Part shown: positions 11,152-24,113 of the stretch, in pieces | Layout of the letters: each line of letters opens with the position of its first letter | Position numbering within the stretch: position 1 is the first letter of the stretch | Assembly (NCBI GenBank): GCA_009809945.1 | Contig: WTPW01000146.1 | Location: 47,708-111,707 of the forward strand | Length of the DNA: 64,000 nt | DNA from: Gigaspora margarita | Lineage: Eukaryota; Glomeromycota; Glomeromycetes; Diversisporales; Gigasporaceae | Reading direction: 5' to 3' | Translations under genes and position numbers: made by a program | The notes under the pieces: model-generated | Told to the model about the DNA's origin: nothing | Database searches by the model: none | The model's input: only the letters and a program-made list of their open reading frames with translations

Positions 11152-11751
11152 ATTGTTATATTTATTGTTTAACTAGAATATTGGGTTGATTTGGTTATTC
11201 TTTTGATTGTCGATATTGTCATTAATTTAGATATACGGTATTTTGCAAAGCAAAAATCAGAAAATTTTGTACGTGTGATTTATAGTATGATCAGATCACA
11301 TGTTTAATTGCTAATCCTTATGCACAATGATCGTTAAAATTCACACGATTGCATTCGTTGATGGTGGTAAACGTTATACGTTTAGTGATTTGAACCGGTT
11401 GGGCTATAATCGGTTAACCGACCCGAACCGATTAAGTTTCGGTTAACTGGGTTGAGTAAATGCTTTTTCGGTTGAATCGGTTGACACAAAATGTTTCTGT
11501 TCGGTTAACCGATTAAGGAAAATTTTCTCGGTTCAAATCACTGTATATTTTCACCAAACTTCAAAAAAAAAAAGGCCACTAAGCTATAAATTCAACGCAT
11601 GCTATCTTGTACCTGTGGAACCAAGGCATACTTTCCACAATATATAAGATAACCTCAAAAAACTCAAAAAATTCAGGGCAGCAGACCATGCAAAGGAAAA
11701 TGGTTGGTCAAAAAAAAAAAATCAATAAATGTACTATGCAGGCCATAGATG
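11152..11751. other. Intergenic, holds one MITE
   Basis: AT-rich sequence 5' of the TPR frame. The only structure found is the MITE at 11383-11543. No promoter motif could be fixed. Confidence 0.4.
11383..11543. mobile_element. hAT-like MITE rich in GGTTAACCG words
   Basis: A 161 bp element begins TAGTGATTTGAACCGG and ends GGTTCAAATCACTG, which are inverted repeats. Flanks TATACGTT and TATATTTT agree at six of eight positions, a worn 8 bp duplication. Inside, CGGTTAACCGA-type words repeat in both orientations. The TAGTGAT start matches the hAT-like element at 18274. Confidence 0.75.
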
Positions 11752-11867
11752 TTAAGGTGTCTCATGATACAAGTTCAAGGCACTAGTTAATGCAGATATG
11801 TAAATAGCTTTCTTACGAATAGCAAATGTAGCGTGGTCCCAAAAACACCTTGTAGATAACTGAATAA

Positions 11868-11911
<44 letters not shown>

Positions 11912-11997
11912 GATGAACAGCTTTCAAGCTTTTTAGAAGCACTATAAAGCAGTGTTATTAATTTTGCAAGATTGTTTCTAATTTCTTTATTATCCAT
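11752..11997 (-). CDS. Unrecognised short frame with poly-lysine run
   Basis: From ATG at 11997 the minus strand reads MDNKEIRNNLAKLITLLYSA and onward to KKLESCSS. A poly-A tract (poly-T on the plus strand, about 11870-11908) then gives a lysine run, followed by FAIRKKAIYISALTSALNLY and a stop at 11752. The two flanks look protein-like, but the homopolymer is more likely an insertion or intron part than real coding sequence. No family is recognised. A decayed fragment of a hypothetical protein is the likeliest reading. Confidence 0.25.
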
Positions 11998-11999
11998 GG

Positions 12000-14800
12000 G
12001 TTGTTCACCTTCTATATAATATCATCAGAACCTGCAATGGTGCACTTAAAAATTTGATTTCTTTGATAATTGCTTTGAATCATTATACTACAAATATACT
12101 TTATTGAGATATTTTGCGTCATCACATATTACTATAGCTCCATTGATGAGCAATGCAAAATTCTCAATTTCATCTAAATTTTTTATGTTTTTTTCGGCCC
12201 AATTGTGAGAGTTTAAGCCAGATTGAAAAAGTGCGCCGATAAATGGTAACGGAAACGGACCATAAAGAGGTCTCGAACAAGTAAAATAGCGAATGTAAAA
12301 GTGTATATTATATAAAACAAATCAAAATTATGATTGCCATTAATTAAGTTTTGCAAAAAAAAAAAACACATTATAAGCTAAAATTTTTGATAAAACCTTT
12401 GTTTAAATAACGATATCTAACAATAACAACATTAAGATTAGTGAAAGTCTGTTTAATTCATTTCCCATTTTGGACATTTTTATTTTATTTAATTTTTTTT
12501 TTAATTCCTTTTTAACGTTAAATAGCAAATCGGTACAGTGTAATAGGAAAAATTATTGTTTATTACGCCAACTTGTCAGTTGTCTCAGCATTTCCTTGCT
12601 GTAATCTGCAAATTGAATAAAATCATGTATTTTTAAAACTATGCATGTTATGATATTTTATGGTTCATTTTATTAAACTAAAATAATAGGAGATTTCAGA
12701 ATTAGCTTATTTAGAAAATTAGTGCAAGTTTAAAAGATCCTGTTTTATATTTTAAAATTCCGAATCCGAAAAATTAAATAGGCGTAGCCAGTGACGAAAT
12801 TGGCTTTTTTTTTTTAATAAGCGTTGTAAAAGACAAATTAACTCCAGTTATAGCGATTATCACTTTACAAAATATTAAATATTCCAAATTCTTATAATTT
12901 TAGTGATATTTGGTATTCGAAAAATTCTATGAATGAAGGGAATAACAATGATATGAGAATAGCTAGAATAAATAGAATAATACTGTATTTCCGCAAAATA
13001 ATGCTGTCATTTTGAGTATATGCGTGTTATCTATAGACATTATTTTTAGACATAGAAAATTTTTTCCAAAACTTGTTACTATATCTAATCATTTGCTAAA
13101 ATCCTAATACGGGGTTCGCGTCATTTCATTATTTTGAAACCATGCAAGCTATTTTTAGAAGGCATGGTTTCTAATGCCTGTTATTTCGCGACAATAATGT
13201 AATAATAGTTAAAATTTGTAGCATTCCATCAATGTAAAGTTTATTATACAAATGAGGGGCCTTCCTCCCAGAATAAAGAAAACTCATAACTCAGATTTCA
13301 ATCTTGAAAAGGGGCAGTTCAGTTTCCCCCCTCCCCCGATAAGTTGAGTATAACCTAATGACGTTAGTTTAGAAATTTGTGACTTGAACTTTGTGTAAAT
13401 AGTTGTTGTGTATAGCTTTAGTCAACACGAAGCGGTCCCATCTTTTGTGACGTTCTCTATAAATAAGTATATACTTCAAAAGAATAGTAATTGTAGGTCA
13501 CTTCCTTTGAAATAAATATGTCACTTATTTGTCTGAAATCGGACGTCGAAACATTAATTCTGAAACTCCCTAATAAACCATTTCTTAAAATTTATATTTA
13601 TATATGCGTAAAAAAAACATATATTTTTGATTCCTTTACATTAAGTAAATTCGATTTTGTGACTTGTATTTGATATAAAAATGGTATAATTTTAATGATT
13701 TAAACATAGAGAATAATAAAAATCTAATGTGCATTAATAATTATATAACACTCCAACCCATGTGTTTTATTCGAAATAAGGATTTATTTTTCTGAATATT
13801 TCATTTTGTCACAAAATGAACTATTTTATATGGACACTAATTTTATATGCGAGCCATTTTTGTAAAACACATTTTCGTAAGTAGGCATCAAGGATAACGA
13901 CATATGTATATCTACATGAGCAAATAAAGGGGCCTTGTTAATAATCAAAAAATTTTTGGTTCTATTTACATCAATGTTTATTATAAATACAATGACCAAT
14001 TAAATTTGATAACCTTTCGACCATGCAAATAATACAATAATACATTGACTTATATAGTCGTTAAAAATTTTTTTGTGAGAATTAACTATTACGAACAAAT
14101 TTAAAACTCATATAAAAGCTAAAGCCCCTGAGTTAATCAAGTGTGTTCTCAAAAACCTTAATCAATGGGTCGAAATATTCAAAAATAAGTCGTGAATTAA
14201 ATTTCAATTGGTCAGAATATTTTAATGAATTTATAATTATAAATAATGAAAATGGCTAGTGAGTTCTCATTTTCAATCAACAAACTTTTCTGTCCAACCT
14301 TCTTTTTGTTTGACTAATTTACCAAAATTTTGTAATACTTAAGTAGTTAGAATTTTTGATCACGCTTTTTCATGAACTTTCGTTATTGATACTATTGTAT
14401 TATTTTATACTAAAAATCAATTAGAATTAGAAAATATCATTAGAAACTTAAAGAATAAATAATTCTTTTCAACGACGTATTAAGTTATAACACTTAAAAA
14501 TTGTATAATAATAACATATAGGAATTGATAGATGCGTAATATAAGCAATAACATTTCGATGTCATTTAATAAGCTACATATTGTAGAATCGGCAAATATT
14601 GATCGAGGTCTTACAGTATTTTGATCTATCGTGGCAATTGAGAGCGCTACAATTATCAATAAATGTGATAATGATATAAGAAGAGTTAAAAGAAACGTCA
14701 TAACAATATTTGTGCTCTATTTTGATCACTAGAAATCACATAAAGGAAGATATTTGAGAATTTTGTTCTGCTGATTTTTGTTAATCTCTGATAATTACAT
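12000..14800. other. AT-rich stretch without recognised genes
   Basis: I see no gene I can support. A 73-codon frame on the minus strand (14701-14480) starts with a hydrophobic, signal-like segment (MTFLLTLLISLSHLLIIVAL). It lacks any match I know and could be chance in this base composition. A short pyrimidine run, CCCCCCTCCCCC, is at about 13325. No inverted repeats with clear ends were found. Confidence 0.4.
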
Positions 14801-14809
14801 CATTTTATT

Positions 14810-15660
14810 GTGATGGGAACATTCCAAAATTACATTCATTATAATAATTTATAATATTTTATTACTTCATTTTTATGATTAATAATATATTAAGAAAATT
14901 TCCAGATTAGTTTTTTAGCAATCGGAATTCCGTTACTTATTATTGGAATATTAAATAATATGCTATAACCATCAAATAATAATATTTTATTTATTGATAT
15001 CTCCGGCTGCTGATCCCAAAATTCCGTCTAGTAGAAACATTGTCGGAAGAAAATCAGAATATGTTATACCAAAATTTTGTGCATTAATATAGAGTAAGAA
15101 ATTTAAAATATATAAAATAATCTTTTATTAGTGAAATAGGAGAAAAGGAACGAATAGAGGAATAAAGAATAGTAGAACGTATAGTTGTTAACAGAATTGT
15201 ACTCATAATCTGATCACTTTAATGAACCCACTTTCCTCAAGTACCAACTATCATTGAACCCGAAATCATAAATAAAACATCCATCCCGCACAACTAAGTT
15301 ATCCCGAAACAAATTTTTGCGCTTGACAATTATTGATTTCCCAATTCAGGGCACAAAGTCTTAACTTTATAAACATTTACTTCATTGAATAACAAGTAAA
15401 TCAGATTTAGTGCACTAATTGTCTTCTTTCTTTTTTTGCTTCATAACGAAGAAGTTTACACCTATATATAACAATATTATTATTAATAAAATTAAGAAAT
15501 CGAAAAAAATGTCATATAGTGCCTTTGGTCATAACGGTATCTTTGATATATTGATATCACATATAATAAATATCTTTAACTTTTGTTGTTAATCATCAGT
15601 ACATTTTTCACTAATGTGCATAATAATTAAGGCCATTGTAACATATTGAATAAATTATTC
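14810..15660. repeat. Beta-type 3' flank, copy 1
   Basis: This is the sequence 3' of TLDc copy B. It matches 23130-24110, the sequence 3' of copy E, along its length. Shared blocks include TCATAACGAAGAAGTTTACA and TCATAAATAAAACATCCATC. Open frames in the two copies lie in different phases, which argues against a conserved gene. It marks B and E as a class distinct from the alpha copies. Confidence 0.75.
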
Positions 15661-15669
15661 GTTTAATCT

Positions 15670-17255
15670 CTACTCTCTCTGAATCTGAAATACTTCGTAT
15701 TCCTCTACACAAAAATTAGATTGGCTACTTCTAATTGCTTTTTCATATGAATTATGAACACAATAACAAGTATTAGCTTGATTGGAATTATTTCCCATAT
15801 AAATGTCATGGCCACCGCCAAAAGATGGTCCACGATCAGATCCACAATAAACCGCATGTGATGGACTTTTTACACGACTTAAAATAGAGGATTGAATAGT
15901 GCCATTTTTCAATGAAAAAATAAAACTATCATTGCAACTATGATATTTATTAACTGAACAATCCCATTGAATTGGATTATATCCACCAAGAATTTCATCA
16001 GTGCCATTAACTTTCATTACTACAACAGTGTTTGCTTGCCCATTACATAAATTCCAAAATGATTGAACAGTAAAACCATCTCTTGTTCCACGAAGAATTA
16101 ATTTAAATTTATATGGATTATTAGTTACAGAATACGTTTCAGTTTTTTTATCAATCCATGATGCTATTTCTGCCGCATGAACTTCATTGATAATTGTTGA
16201 AGGAAATGGTTCAGTTACTCTAGAAGGTAATGTTGGTGTTAAACTTTTACGAGCTGGAAGAATTGTTGATAATATTTGTCTATCTGAAACAATCAATTTT
16301 TGGAGTATATCATCCCAAAGATTTTCTTCAAGAATATTTCTATATGGTTTCACTTTGTCATAAATATCTTTATTTGAAATATGGAAATAACGGATATTAG
16401 GTAAACAATTCCGTAAAATATTCTTTAAAGTCAAAAAGTTTTCATGGGACCAATCTTTTGTATCAGTTGGTAAATCTGTACTTTGAGCAATTCCCCATCT
16501 TATAACATCATCCCAGATTTTTCCTTCATCCATCTGTAAATCATCTCGTTTAATAAGTGAAATTAATGCATTTTCTGGAAGTGAGGAAAAATTTCTGACT
16601 CAAAAATTTTATCTGGATATTTAGCCAAAATGTCGTTACTCCATTTTTGCAATTCTTGAAGGTTTTCATTTTGGAAACTCTTAAGATAAACGTTTGCAAA
16701 ATTTAAACGGAGCCAGTGTGCATTTTCTTTAATTAACTGTGTTTCAAGGTGTTTTACTAACTCATCAAGACGAAATTCAGAAGCAACAAGGACGAGCTCA
16801 AAAATAAATGATGCATCTTGTTCTTTTTCTGACAAACCCACTCCTCCGTAAATACATCTAATTAAATTATTAAGTTTAATAATTCAAAATTAGTTCTCGC
16901 ATAAACATGATACATAAACTGAGTAACCGTCATTTTAGTGAACTTGTAAATTTTGTGCCTTTAAATTAAAGGTTTAATTTACTGGCTCACCACAATATAA
17001 AACTTACCTGATAATTATTTCAAATGTTTGAATAGAAACATGTTTTAAATTAATCGTTTTAATATTATTTTTATCTTTACTAATATTTGCTAATTCATTA
17101 CGAAAATATAACGATCTATATCTTAAAATATTAGTATGTGCTTGGAATATCTTATTATTAGGTGATTCTCCAACATTAATAATTACGTTAAAATCTTCTT
17201 TATCATTAAGAAGTTCGAGGCAATCATTTGAAAGCTTTTCAAAAAACCTTGCCAT
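15670..17255 (-). pseudogene. BTB-BACK-TLDc copy B (beta), one frame break
   Basis: Exon 1 is 17255-17008 (MARFFEKLSNDCLELLNDKE, BTB start), then an intron with GT-AG ends. Exon 2 runs from about 16857 to 15670. Domains in order are BTB, BACK and TLDc, ending FQIQRE. Near 16583-16592 the run GAAAAATTT replaces GTAAAATTTT of the sister copies, one base shorter, which shifts the frame. On either side the frame is open and well conserved. The break is in a homopolymer-rich run, so a sequencing error is possible and the gene may be functional. Its BACK segment (NILRNCLPNIRYFHISNKDI) is beta type. Its TLDc loop WDCSVNKYHSC resembles alpha copy G. TLDc proteins are linked to oxidative stress and V-ATPase control in other eukaryotes. 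BTB-BACK suggests a cullin-3 adaptor. Both roles are inferences from family. Confidence 0.75.
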
Positions 17256-18273
17256 TTTTGAAATGATAGAGAGGGATGCAAATAACGATAAGTTACACTA
17301 TTTATGTAGTACTAGTACCAGTAACATATATATAAAAACGGAAAAAGCAAATTTTCTTTTTTGAATATTGCGAGGAAATTATTTCGATGATCAAATGCAC
17401 GAACTACCACATGACAAACTCAGTACACAGCATAACCATTTTTGGTAAAATGGATCGGGTAAAATTAGTGTTAATAACTCATCACATTCGGTTGGATCAG
17501 AACCGATCGATTTTGTCCAAGATCATAAAAATTTCACTAATGAAATCATATCCATTCATTAGTAAAAAATACCCAGTTGATGATTTTGCTATAAATAGTT
17601 TTTGTTGACAAAAACATATAGAAGTTTATCATTTCGAAAAATTGCAAAACATTTAGGTGTTACCAGATCTTTTATAAGCCGAGTTATAAACATTTTCATA
17701 GATATAGATGTATTGAATACTTCTTTTACTTTTAGGAAAAGCCATGTTTACTAAAGTTTGAATGATATGTATGATACTATTAGAGATGTAACATTGGTTA
17801 GACGTAAAATCAATTTTATACAATTTGAAAGGTTAGATATCAGCTTGGATATATTAATGAAAAAGTAATATTCTATATATGTATATATTTTATATTTTAC
17901 ATATTTATTACCCCATTTTAATTATATAGATTTTGAAACTTGTAAAAGAAAAAATTAGTTGGTGGAGATTATTTACAAATGAGAATCTCAGCTTACAAGT
18001 AGTCAAATATTGATCCAATCTAACTTTTTAATATTAGCACCTATTCGTGTAATACATTTATTATAAACGTCTAATTTATAACCGGAGTCCACTCTATATT
18101 TCTTTTCACGGTTTATTTGTTGGCAATAACAGTCTTTTACAGTCTTTTCAAAAATTTTTGTATAAACTAAACACACAAAAACATGTTGTCAAGCGGAATT
18201 TAATAATATTGAACGTGTTGACAGAGTATGATAAAATTATCTGTAGAACAAGATTAACATGTAATATAAAAAT
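17256..18273. repeat. Upstream region and spacer of copy B
   Basis: Near the gene a TATA-like ATAAATAG on the minus strand lies at 17298-17305, about 45 nt from the ATG. The GATCGGAACCGATCGATTTT-type block (about 17490) and spacer blocks from 17600 match the other units. The CTCAATTGAG palindrome found upstream of other copies is missing here. No gene is seen. Confidence 0.6.
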
Positions 18274-18925
18274 TAGTGATACGGGCTGATCCCAAAGGCT
18301 TGGGCCGACCCGGCTGAGAAAATTACTCGGGCCGGTCGACCGGGCCGACCATATTATTATAGTAAATCCAAAATTACCAACCACACCTATAATATGATCT
18401 AACAATAATTTCGGTAATTTTACTGAACAAATTCCCATACCTCAAAAAATTCTCGTGTTTATGTTGGTTGACTGTCTATCATACCGAAATTTTCCGATAT
18501 TACATTGACTTAATGCTGGCCGAACCTATGATTAATTTCAACCTAATTCGACAACTTGCCCAAAAGTTCTGATAACTTACATCAATGATCTTAGTAACTT
18601 ACCATTTGGTAATTATCAGCAGTTAAGTCAACTGCGGAATTAAGTCCTTAAAAATTATTTAGTGGCCCGGCAAGAAGTAAAAATAATTAGTCAGTCAGAA
18701 AAGCTCTTATTCGTCCATTGAACTAAGAAAGATTAATTTGGATTAGCTTATTGATGGACTGACTATTGGTGGTTTCTAGTAAAATTAAAGCGGATAAAAG
18801 GTTGAGAAATAGATTGATTTAAAATCCTAACTTATCTTAGTGACCCGCCCGGCCCGTGAAGGCGTGGGTCGACCTTCGGCCCGCCCTCCCGCCCGGCCGA
18901 TGGGCCGGGTCAGCTCGTATCACTA
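18274..18925. mobile_element. Non-autonomous hAT-like element, GC-rich ends
   Basis: A 652 bp element begins TAGTGATACGGGCTGA and ends TCAGCTCGTATCACTA. The exact 8 bp repeat ATAAAAAT flanks it (18266-18273 and 18926-18933). Other array units show the uninterrupted target ATATAAAAATATATAC, so the ends are certain. GC-rich subterminal sequence at both ends (GGGCCGACC and like words) contrasts with an AT-rich core. No transposase frame was found. Confidence 0.92.
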
Positions 18926-18933
18926 ATAAAAAT

Positions 18934-19299
18934 ATATACAATCAGCTCTTTTTATAACGAACGACAGTTCTAATAGTAAAAAATTTTGAAAATTTTTAGA
19001 GTAATTAGCTATGTTACTAAGTCGAACTCTACAACAAATGTTTTTTTTTTTAAAAAAAAAAATAGTCATTAATATAAAGGTTTGTTATATCTTATTTTAC
19101 TATATCTTTATGCCTGTTCGAATCAGTTGAAAAATCATCCAGCAAATTTTATCAGGTGTTTCAGAGATTATGAAAACGGCTGCGAATATATCAGAAAATG
19201 CCGGATCAAATCATCTGCAACTAATCATAACCCTATGTGATGTAGATTAAACGGATGTAAACAAAATGTTGCAAGGAAATGAGTATACACTAAATTTTA
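18934..19299. repeat. Array spacer, unit 2 (right part)
   Basis: Continues the shared spacer: a T run followed by an A run near 19039-19061 and the block GCCGGATCAAATCAT. No gene is seen. Confidence 0.6.
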
Positions 19300-20215
19300 C
19301 AAAGTGAATGAATATTTGTCAATTTGAATTAAGAAATTTTTAGAATTATCAATTCAAAGATTTTTTTCAAGAATGTTTTTATATGATCTCACTTTATCAA
19401 AATATCTTCATTTGACATTTGAAATAGCGAATAAGAGGCAAGCAATCCTAAAGTAGTCTAAGGTTAAAAATGTCATGAGACCAATCTTTTGTATCAGTCA
19501 GTAAATTTGTATTTTGATCAATTTCCCAACTTATGTCATTTCATTTATCCATCTGCAAATCAACTTGTTTAATATATAAATTTGTGCATTTTCTGGAAGA
19601 GAGACAAAATCTTCGGTCTAAAAAAATCATATCAGTATGTATGCTTTACCAAAATACCGTTGTTCCATTTTTGTAGCTTTCATTTTAGATAATCGTGAGC
19701 AAAATTTAAACGGATCAAAATGTGCATTTTCTTTAATTAAATGTGCGTCAAGGTATTTGCAAATTCATCAGATGAAGTTTGGAAGTAAAAAGGATGAGAT
19801 CAAAAATAAATGATTTAGATTGATCTTTTTCCAACAAACCACTTCTCGGAAAATATAACTATTAAATTAATAATTTTGATAATTTAAATTAGCTCCCGCA
19901 TACACATGATACATAAACTGAGTAACCATCATCTTAGTGAATCAATACGAATACTAGATACCAAAATATAAAACTTAACTAATAGAAACATGGTTTAAAT
20001 CAATCTTTTAAATATTATTTTTATCTTTACTAATATTTGCTAATTCATTATGAAAATACCAGGATCTAAATATATTTTAAAATATTAGCATATGCTTGGT
20101 TATTTGGTGATCCTCCAATAATAATGATTATATTAAATCTTCTTTATCATTAAGAAGTTCAAGACTATCATTTGAAAGCTTTTTCAAAAAATTTTGCCAT
20201 TTTTGAAATTGATTA
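19300..20215 (-). pseudogene. BTB-BACK relic 2 (no TLDc)
   Basis: Exon 2-like sequence lies at about 19340-19860 and exon 1-like at about 19970-20215. Both are riddled with indels. It is the same truncated relic as at 2475, 27880, 33650 and 43440, in the same place relative to an alpha gene. No coding capacity remains. Confidence 0.8.
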
Positions 20216-20219
20216 GTAA

Positions 20220-21340
20220 ACACTATTATCATTATGAAGTTACGCTATTTATGTACAACAGTCTCAGTAGCATCGAGAATATCTGATTCTCAATTCATAT
20301 GTATGGTATGGTAATAATTTAGCTAAGTATTGCAAAAAATTCGATTATACTATAGCGATAACCTGTAATTATTCTATGGATTTAATGTAAAAATCTGTGG
20401 AACTAACTTGTTACTAAAGAAATTATGCATCATATTTAAACTTTTTCAACATTTCTTTCTTTGTCACATTTATATTCTGAAATAATATTTGCCAATAAGA
20501 ATTTAAATATTTTAACTTTTCTTTATATTAGACTTTTAATTAATTTTGTTATTATGTATTTACTATAAATATTTTCAACTAAATTGTTATTTTGATATCT
20601 ACGAAATGTGATTAAAGCTTAAATCAAAATTTGCTTCTTTATAGTTACACGAATTTTGAGTAGTAATTATCTTATAGTTATATGGTTCCGAAACTACGTA
20701 GATTTTATTAATAAAATTTAAATTTACTAGCTTCCAATTGATCCAATTTTAATAACCATTTTTTTATTTTATAGTGTTCATTAAGTTTTATATAATAAAA
20801 AAAGTCCTTTGTTTTTACAAGGAATTTAATTATTCTTCACTTATTTATCACCTTTTCTAACAATAAGAATTTTAAATAAATTTACTTTTACTTATTACCT
20901 TTGTAGCAACTGAGAAATTAATTCTTTTGGCATTGGCACTTTTATATAAGCAATAAAATTTTATTACTATGACCTTTCTTATTTCAAATTAATTAATTAA
21001 GTGAATGCTATTTAGAAATTTTTTAATATTTTAGATCCTTTAGACAAACTACGAAAATTTTAATACTTTTAATCTTACAGTATTTCACAGCCCCCACGCC
21101 CATAATATTTCTAATTAAAATTTTATTGATAACGCCATATACGTGGAATAATGTTTAATATTTTCATATCATTATATCATCGTAAAATATCATCAGAGAT
21201 GTTCGCGGGCGAACATTAAGGGCCGAGGAATATAAAAATCTTTAACGATTATTGTAATCATTAGTACATTTTTTAATTAACGTGCAATAAAGTATTACAG
21301 TATTAGGGGAATTGTGTACATATTGAATGAACTATTTGTT
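20220..21340. repeat. Alpha-unit spacer, relic 2 to copy D
   Basis: Shared with 28850-30300, 36870-37950 and 44400-45520. Near 21190-21235 it includes GATGTTCGCGGGCGAACATT with an inverted TGTTCGC/GCGAACA core, kept in slightly altered form near 30170 and 37795. It contains no gene. Confidence 0.7.
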
Positions 21341-21348
21341 GGATATCT

Positions 21349-22939
21349 CTACACTCTCTGAATTTGAAATACTTCGTATTCCTCTACACATAAGTAATAT
21401 TTGCCACTTTGGTTTCTAATTGCTTTTTCATATGAATAAGTGTTACAATAACAATTATTAGTTTGATTACAATTATTTCCCATAAGAATGCCACCACCAC
21501 CGCCAAAATCTGGCCCACGGTCAGATCCACAATAAACCGCACGTGATGGATCTTTTACACGACTTAAAATAAAGGATTGAATGCCATTTTCAATAAAAAA
21601 ATAAAGCAATCATTACAAGTTTTTATAACCATCTGATTTAACCCATTGGATTGGATTATATCCACCAAAGAATTTCATAAGTGCCATTTACGTTCATTAC
21701 TACAACAGTGCTTGCTTGCTCATTACATAAATTCTAGAATGATTGAGCAGTAAAACCATCTCTTGTCCCACGAAAAAGTAATTTAAATTTATATGGATTA
21801 TTATTTACAGAATATGCGTCAGTTTTATTATCAACCCATGATGCTATTTCTGCTGCATGAGCTTCATTGATAACTGTTGAAGGAAGTGGTTCTATTATTC
21901 TTTATGGTAACGCTGGTGTTAAAATTTTACGAGGTGGAAGGATGGTTGATAATATTTGTCTATTTGGAATAGCAATTTTTTGGAATATATCTTTCAAAAG
22001 ATTTTCTTCAAGAATATTTTTAAATGGGTACACTTTGTCAAAAATATCTTCATTTGACATTTGGAAATAGCGAATAAAAGGCAAACAATTCTGCAAAGTA
22101 GTCTTTAAGATTAAAAAGTTTTCATGTGACCAATCTTTAGTATCAGTCGGTAAGTCTGTACTTTGAGCAATTCCCCATCTTATAACACCATCCCAGATTT
22201 TTCCTTCATCCATCTGTAAATCATCTCGCTTAATAAGTGAAATTAGTGCATTTTCTGGAAGAAAGGTAAAATTTCTGGCTCAAAAATTTTATCTGGATAC
22301 TTTGCCAAAATATCGTTGCTCCATTTTTGCAACTCTTGAAGGTTTTCATTTTGGAAGCTCTTAAGATAAGCACTCGCAAAATTTAAACGGAGCAAATGGC
22401 ATTTTCTTTAATTAGCTGTCTTTCAAGGTGTTTTACCAATTCATTAAGACAAAATTCAGAAGCAACAAGAGCGAGCTCAAAAATAAATGATACATCTTGA
22501 TCTTTTCTAACAAAACAATTCCTCCGTAAATATATCTATTAAATTATAAATCTAAAAATTCAAAATTAGTTCTCGCATACAAATGATACATAAATTGAGT
22601 AACCTTCATATTTAGTGATATTGTAAACTTGTGCCTTTAAAATAAAGGTTTAATTTACTGCCTCACCAAAATTTTCAAAATATAAAAATTAGTTAATAAT
22701 TATTTCAAATTGTTGAATAGTAACATGTTTTAAATTAATCGTTTTAATGTCATTTCTATCTTTACTAATATTTGCTAATTCATTGCGAAAATATAAAGAT
22801 CTTTATCTTAAAATATTAGTATGTGTTTGGAATATTTATTATTGGGTGATTCTCCAATATTAATGATTACATTAAAATCTTCTTTATCATCAAGAAGTTC
22901 GAGGCAATCATTTGAAAGCTTTTCAAATAACTATGCCAT
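21349..22939 (-). pseudogene. BTB-BACK-TLDc copy D (alpha), dead
   Basis: The full outline of the gene is present: exon 1 about 22939-22692, exon 2 about 22535-21349. It is clearly broken. Codon 3 of exon 1 is TAG (ATGGCATAG). The exon 1 donor GT has become CT. Single-base indels break exon 2 near 22270, 22400 and 21600-21680. The BACK segment is alpha type (LQNCLPFIRYFQMSNEDIFD). The last 86 codons are open and carry a distinct TLDc end (GSDRGPDFGGGGGILMGNNC). It can still serve as a donor in gene conversion with its neighbours. Confidence 0.85.
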
Positions 22940-23129
22940 TGATATAGAGATGCAAATAACGACAAGTTATATTATTTATGTACAACTACTGTAACATAGC
23001 GATTCTCACATTCTCAATTGAGTAATAATAATTCTTTACTAAAATTCCGAATCGGAATACTGGTCGACTGGACCGTGAACCGATCGATTTTGTCCAAGAT
23101 CATTAAAAATTTACTAATGAAATCATATC
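22940..23129 (-). promoter_or_regulatory. Conserved upstream region of copy D
   Basis: It holds the palindrome CTCAATTGAG at 23013-23022, 74 nt from the former ATG. Toward the gene is the ACTGTAACATAGCGATT block shared with the intact copies. Confidence 0.5.
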
Positions 23130-24110
23130 TATTCATTATAATAATTTATAATATGTTATTACAATAATTCATTTTATGATTAATAATATATTATGCTAAG
23201 AAAAATTCTGGAATGGTTTTTTTTAGCAATCAGAATTCTGTTGTTTATCATTGGAATATAAGTAATATGCTACAATCATCAAAATATTTATTGATATCTC
23301 CGGCTGTTGATCTCAAAATTCTATCTGGCAGAAACATCGTCAGAAGAAAATCAGCATATGTCATACCAAAATTTAATGCATTGGTGTAGAGTAGAAATGT
23401 AAATAAACTTTTATTAATAAAGTGGGAGAAAAGGAACGAATAAAGGAATAATGAATAGTAGAACGAAGAGTAGGTTAAGATTTGTACACACATTCTGATA
23501 ACTTTAATGAATCCACTTTCCTCAAGTACCATCATTGAACCCAAAGTCATAAATAAAACATCCATCCCGCACAATTAAGTTATGCCCAAATCTAATCTGC
23601 GCTTGTACGATTATTGTTTTCTAATTCAGGGCACAATAACGTCTTAAATTTATAAACATTTACTTCTTTGAATAAACAAATTCTAACAAGAAATCAGGCT
23701 TAATACACCAATTGTCTTCTTTCTTTTTTTACTTCATAACGAAGAAGTTTACATTTATATAAGGGGGCCACATAGCAAAAGGTGGTGATGGCCTAAAAAA
23801 TTTCTTCTAAGTTTTTAATATTGTGTTCTAAATAATAATTTTTGAAAAAATAAAGTTTTTACAAAAGAATTTTTTTAGCCCATAGCCACCTTTTGCTGTG
23901 GGCCACACATATTACAACATTATTATTAATAAATTAAGAAATCGAAAAAATATTCATAAAGCGCCTCTGGTCATAACGGCATCTGGATATATTGATATCA
24001 CGTATAATAAAAATCTTTAACTTTTGTTATTAATTATCAGTACATTTTTCACTAATGTGCATAATAATTTAGGCCATTGTACACGTATTGAATGAATTGT
24101 TCATTGGATA
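23130..24110. repeat. Beta-type 3' flank, copy 2
   Basis: Matches 14810-15660 (3' of copy B). A 108-codon frame on the minus strand (23574-23248) is not kept in the sister copy, so I do not call it a gene. A MITE is inserted at about 23764-23904, absent from the sister flank near 15470. Confidence 0.7.
23764..23904. mobile_element. Short MITE in beta flank
   Basis: The left end GGGGGCCACATAGCAAAAGG and the right end CCTTTTGCTGTGGGCCAC are inverted repeats, continued inward by GCCTAAAAAA and TTTTTTTAGCCC. The sister flank at about 15470 lacks it. The target duplication is not clear, so the ends are good to a few bases only. Confidence 0.7.
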
Positions 24111-24113
24111 TCT

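Noticed and set aside
18148-18438. 96-codon frame on the minus strand
   Set aside because: It crosses the left end of the hAT-like element at 18274, so it is a chance join of spacer and transposon.
21867-22070. Plus-strand frames over the TLDc genes, also at 25512, 30837, 31698, 38473, 39346, 46051, 46935 and 47947
   Set aside because: They recur only because the minus-strand genes are duplicated. They lack protein-like composition and are shadows.
23248-23574. 108-codon hydrophobic frame 3' of copy E
   Set aside because: The homologous flank of copy B (14950-15290) has indels that put the same bases in other frames, so there is no sign of coding constraint.
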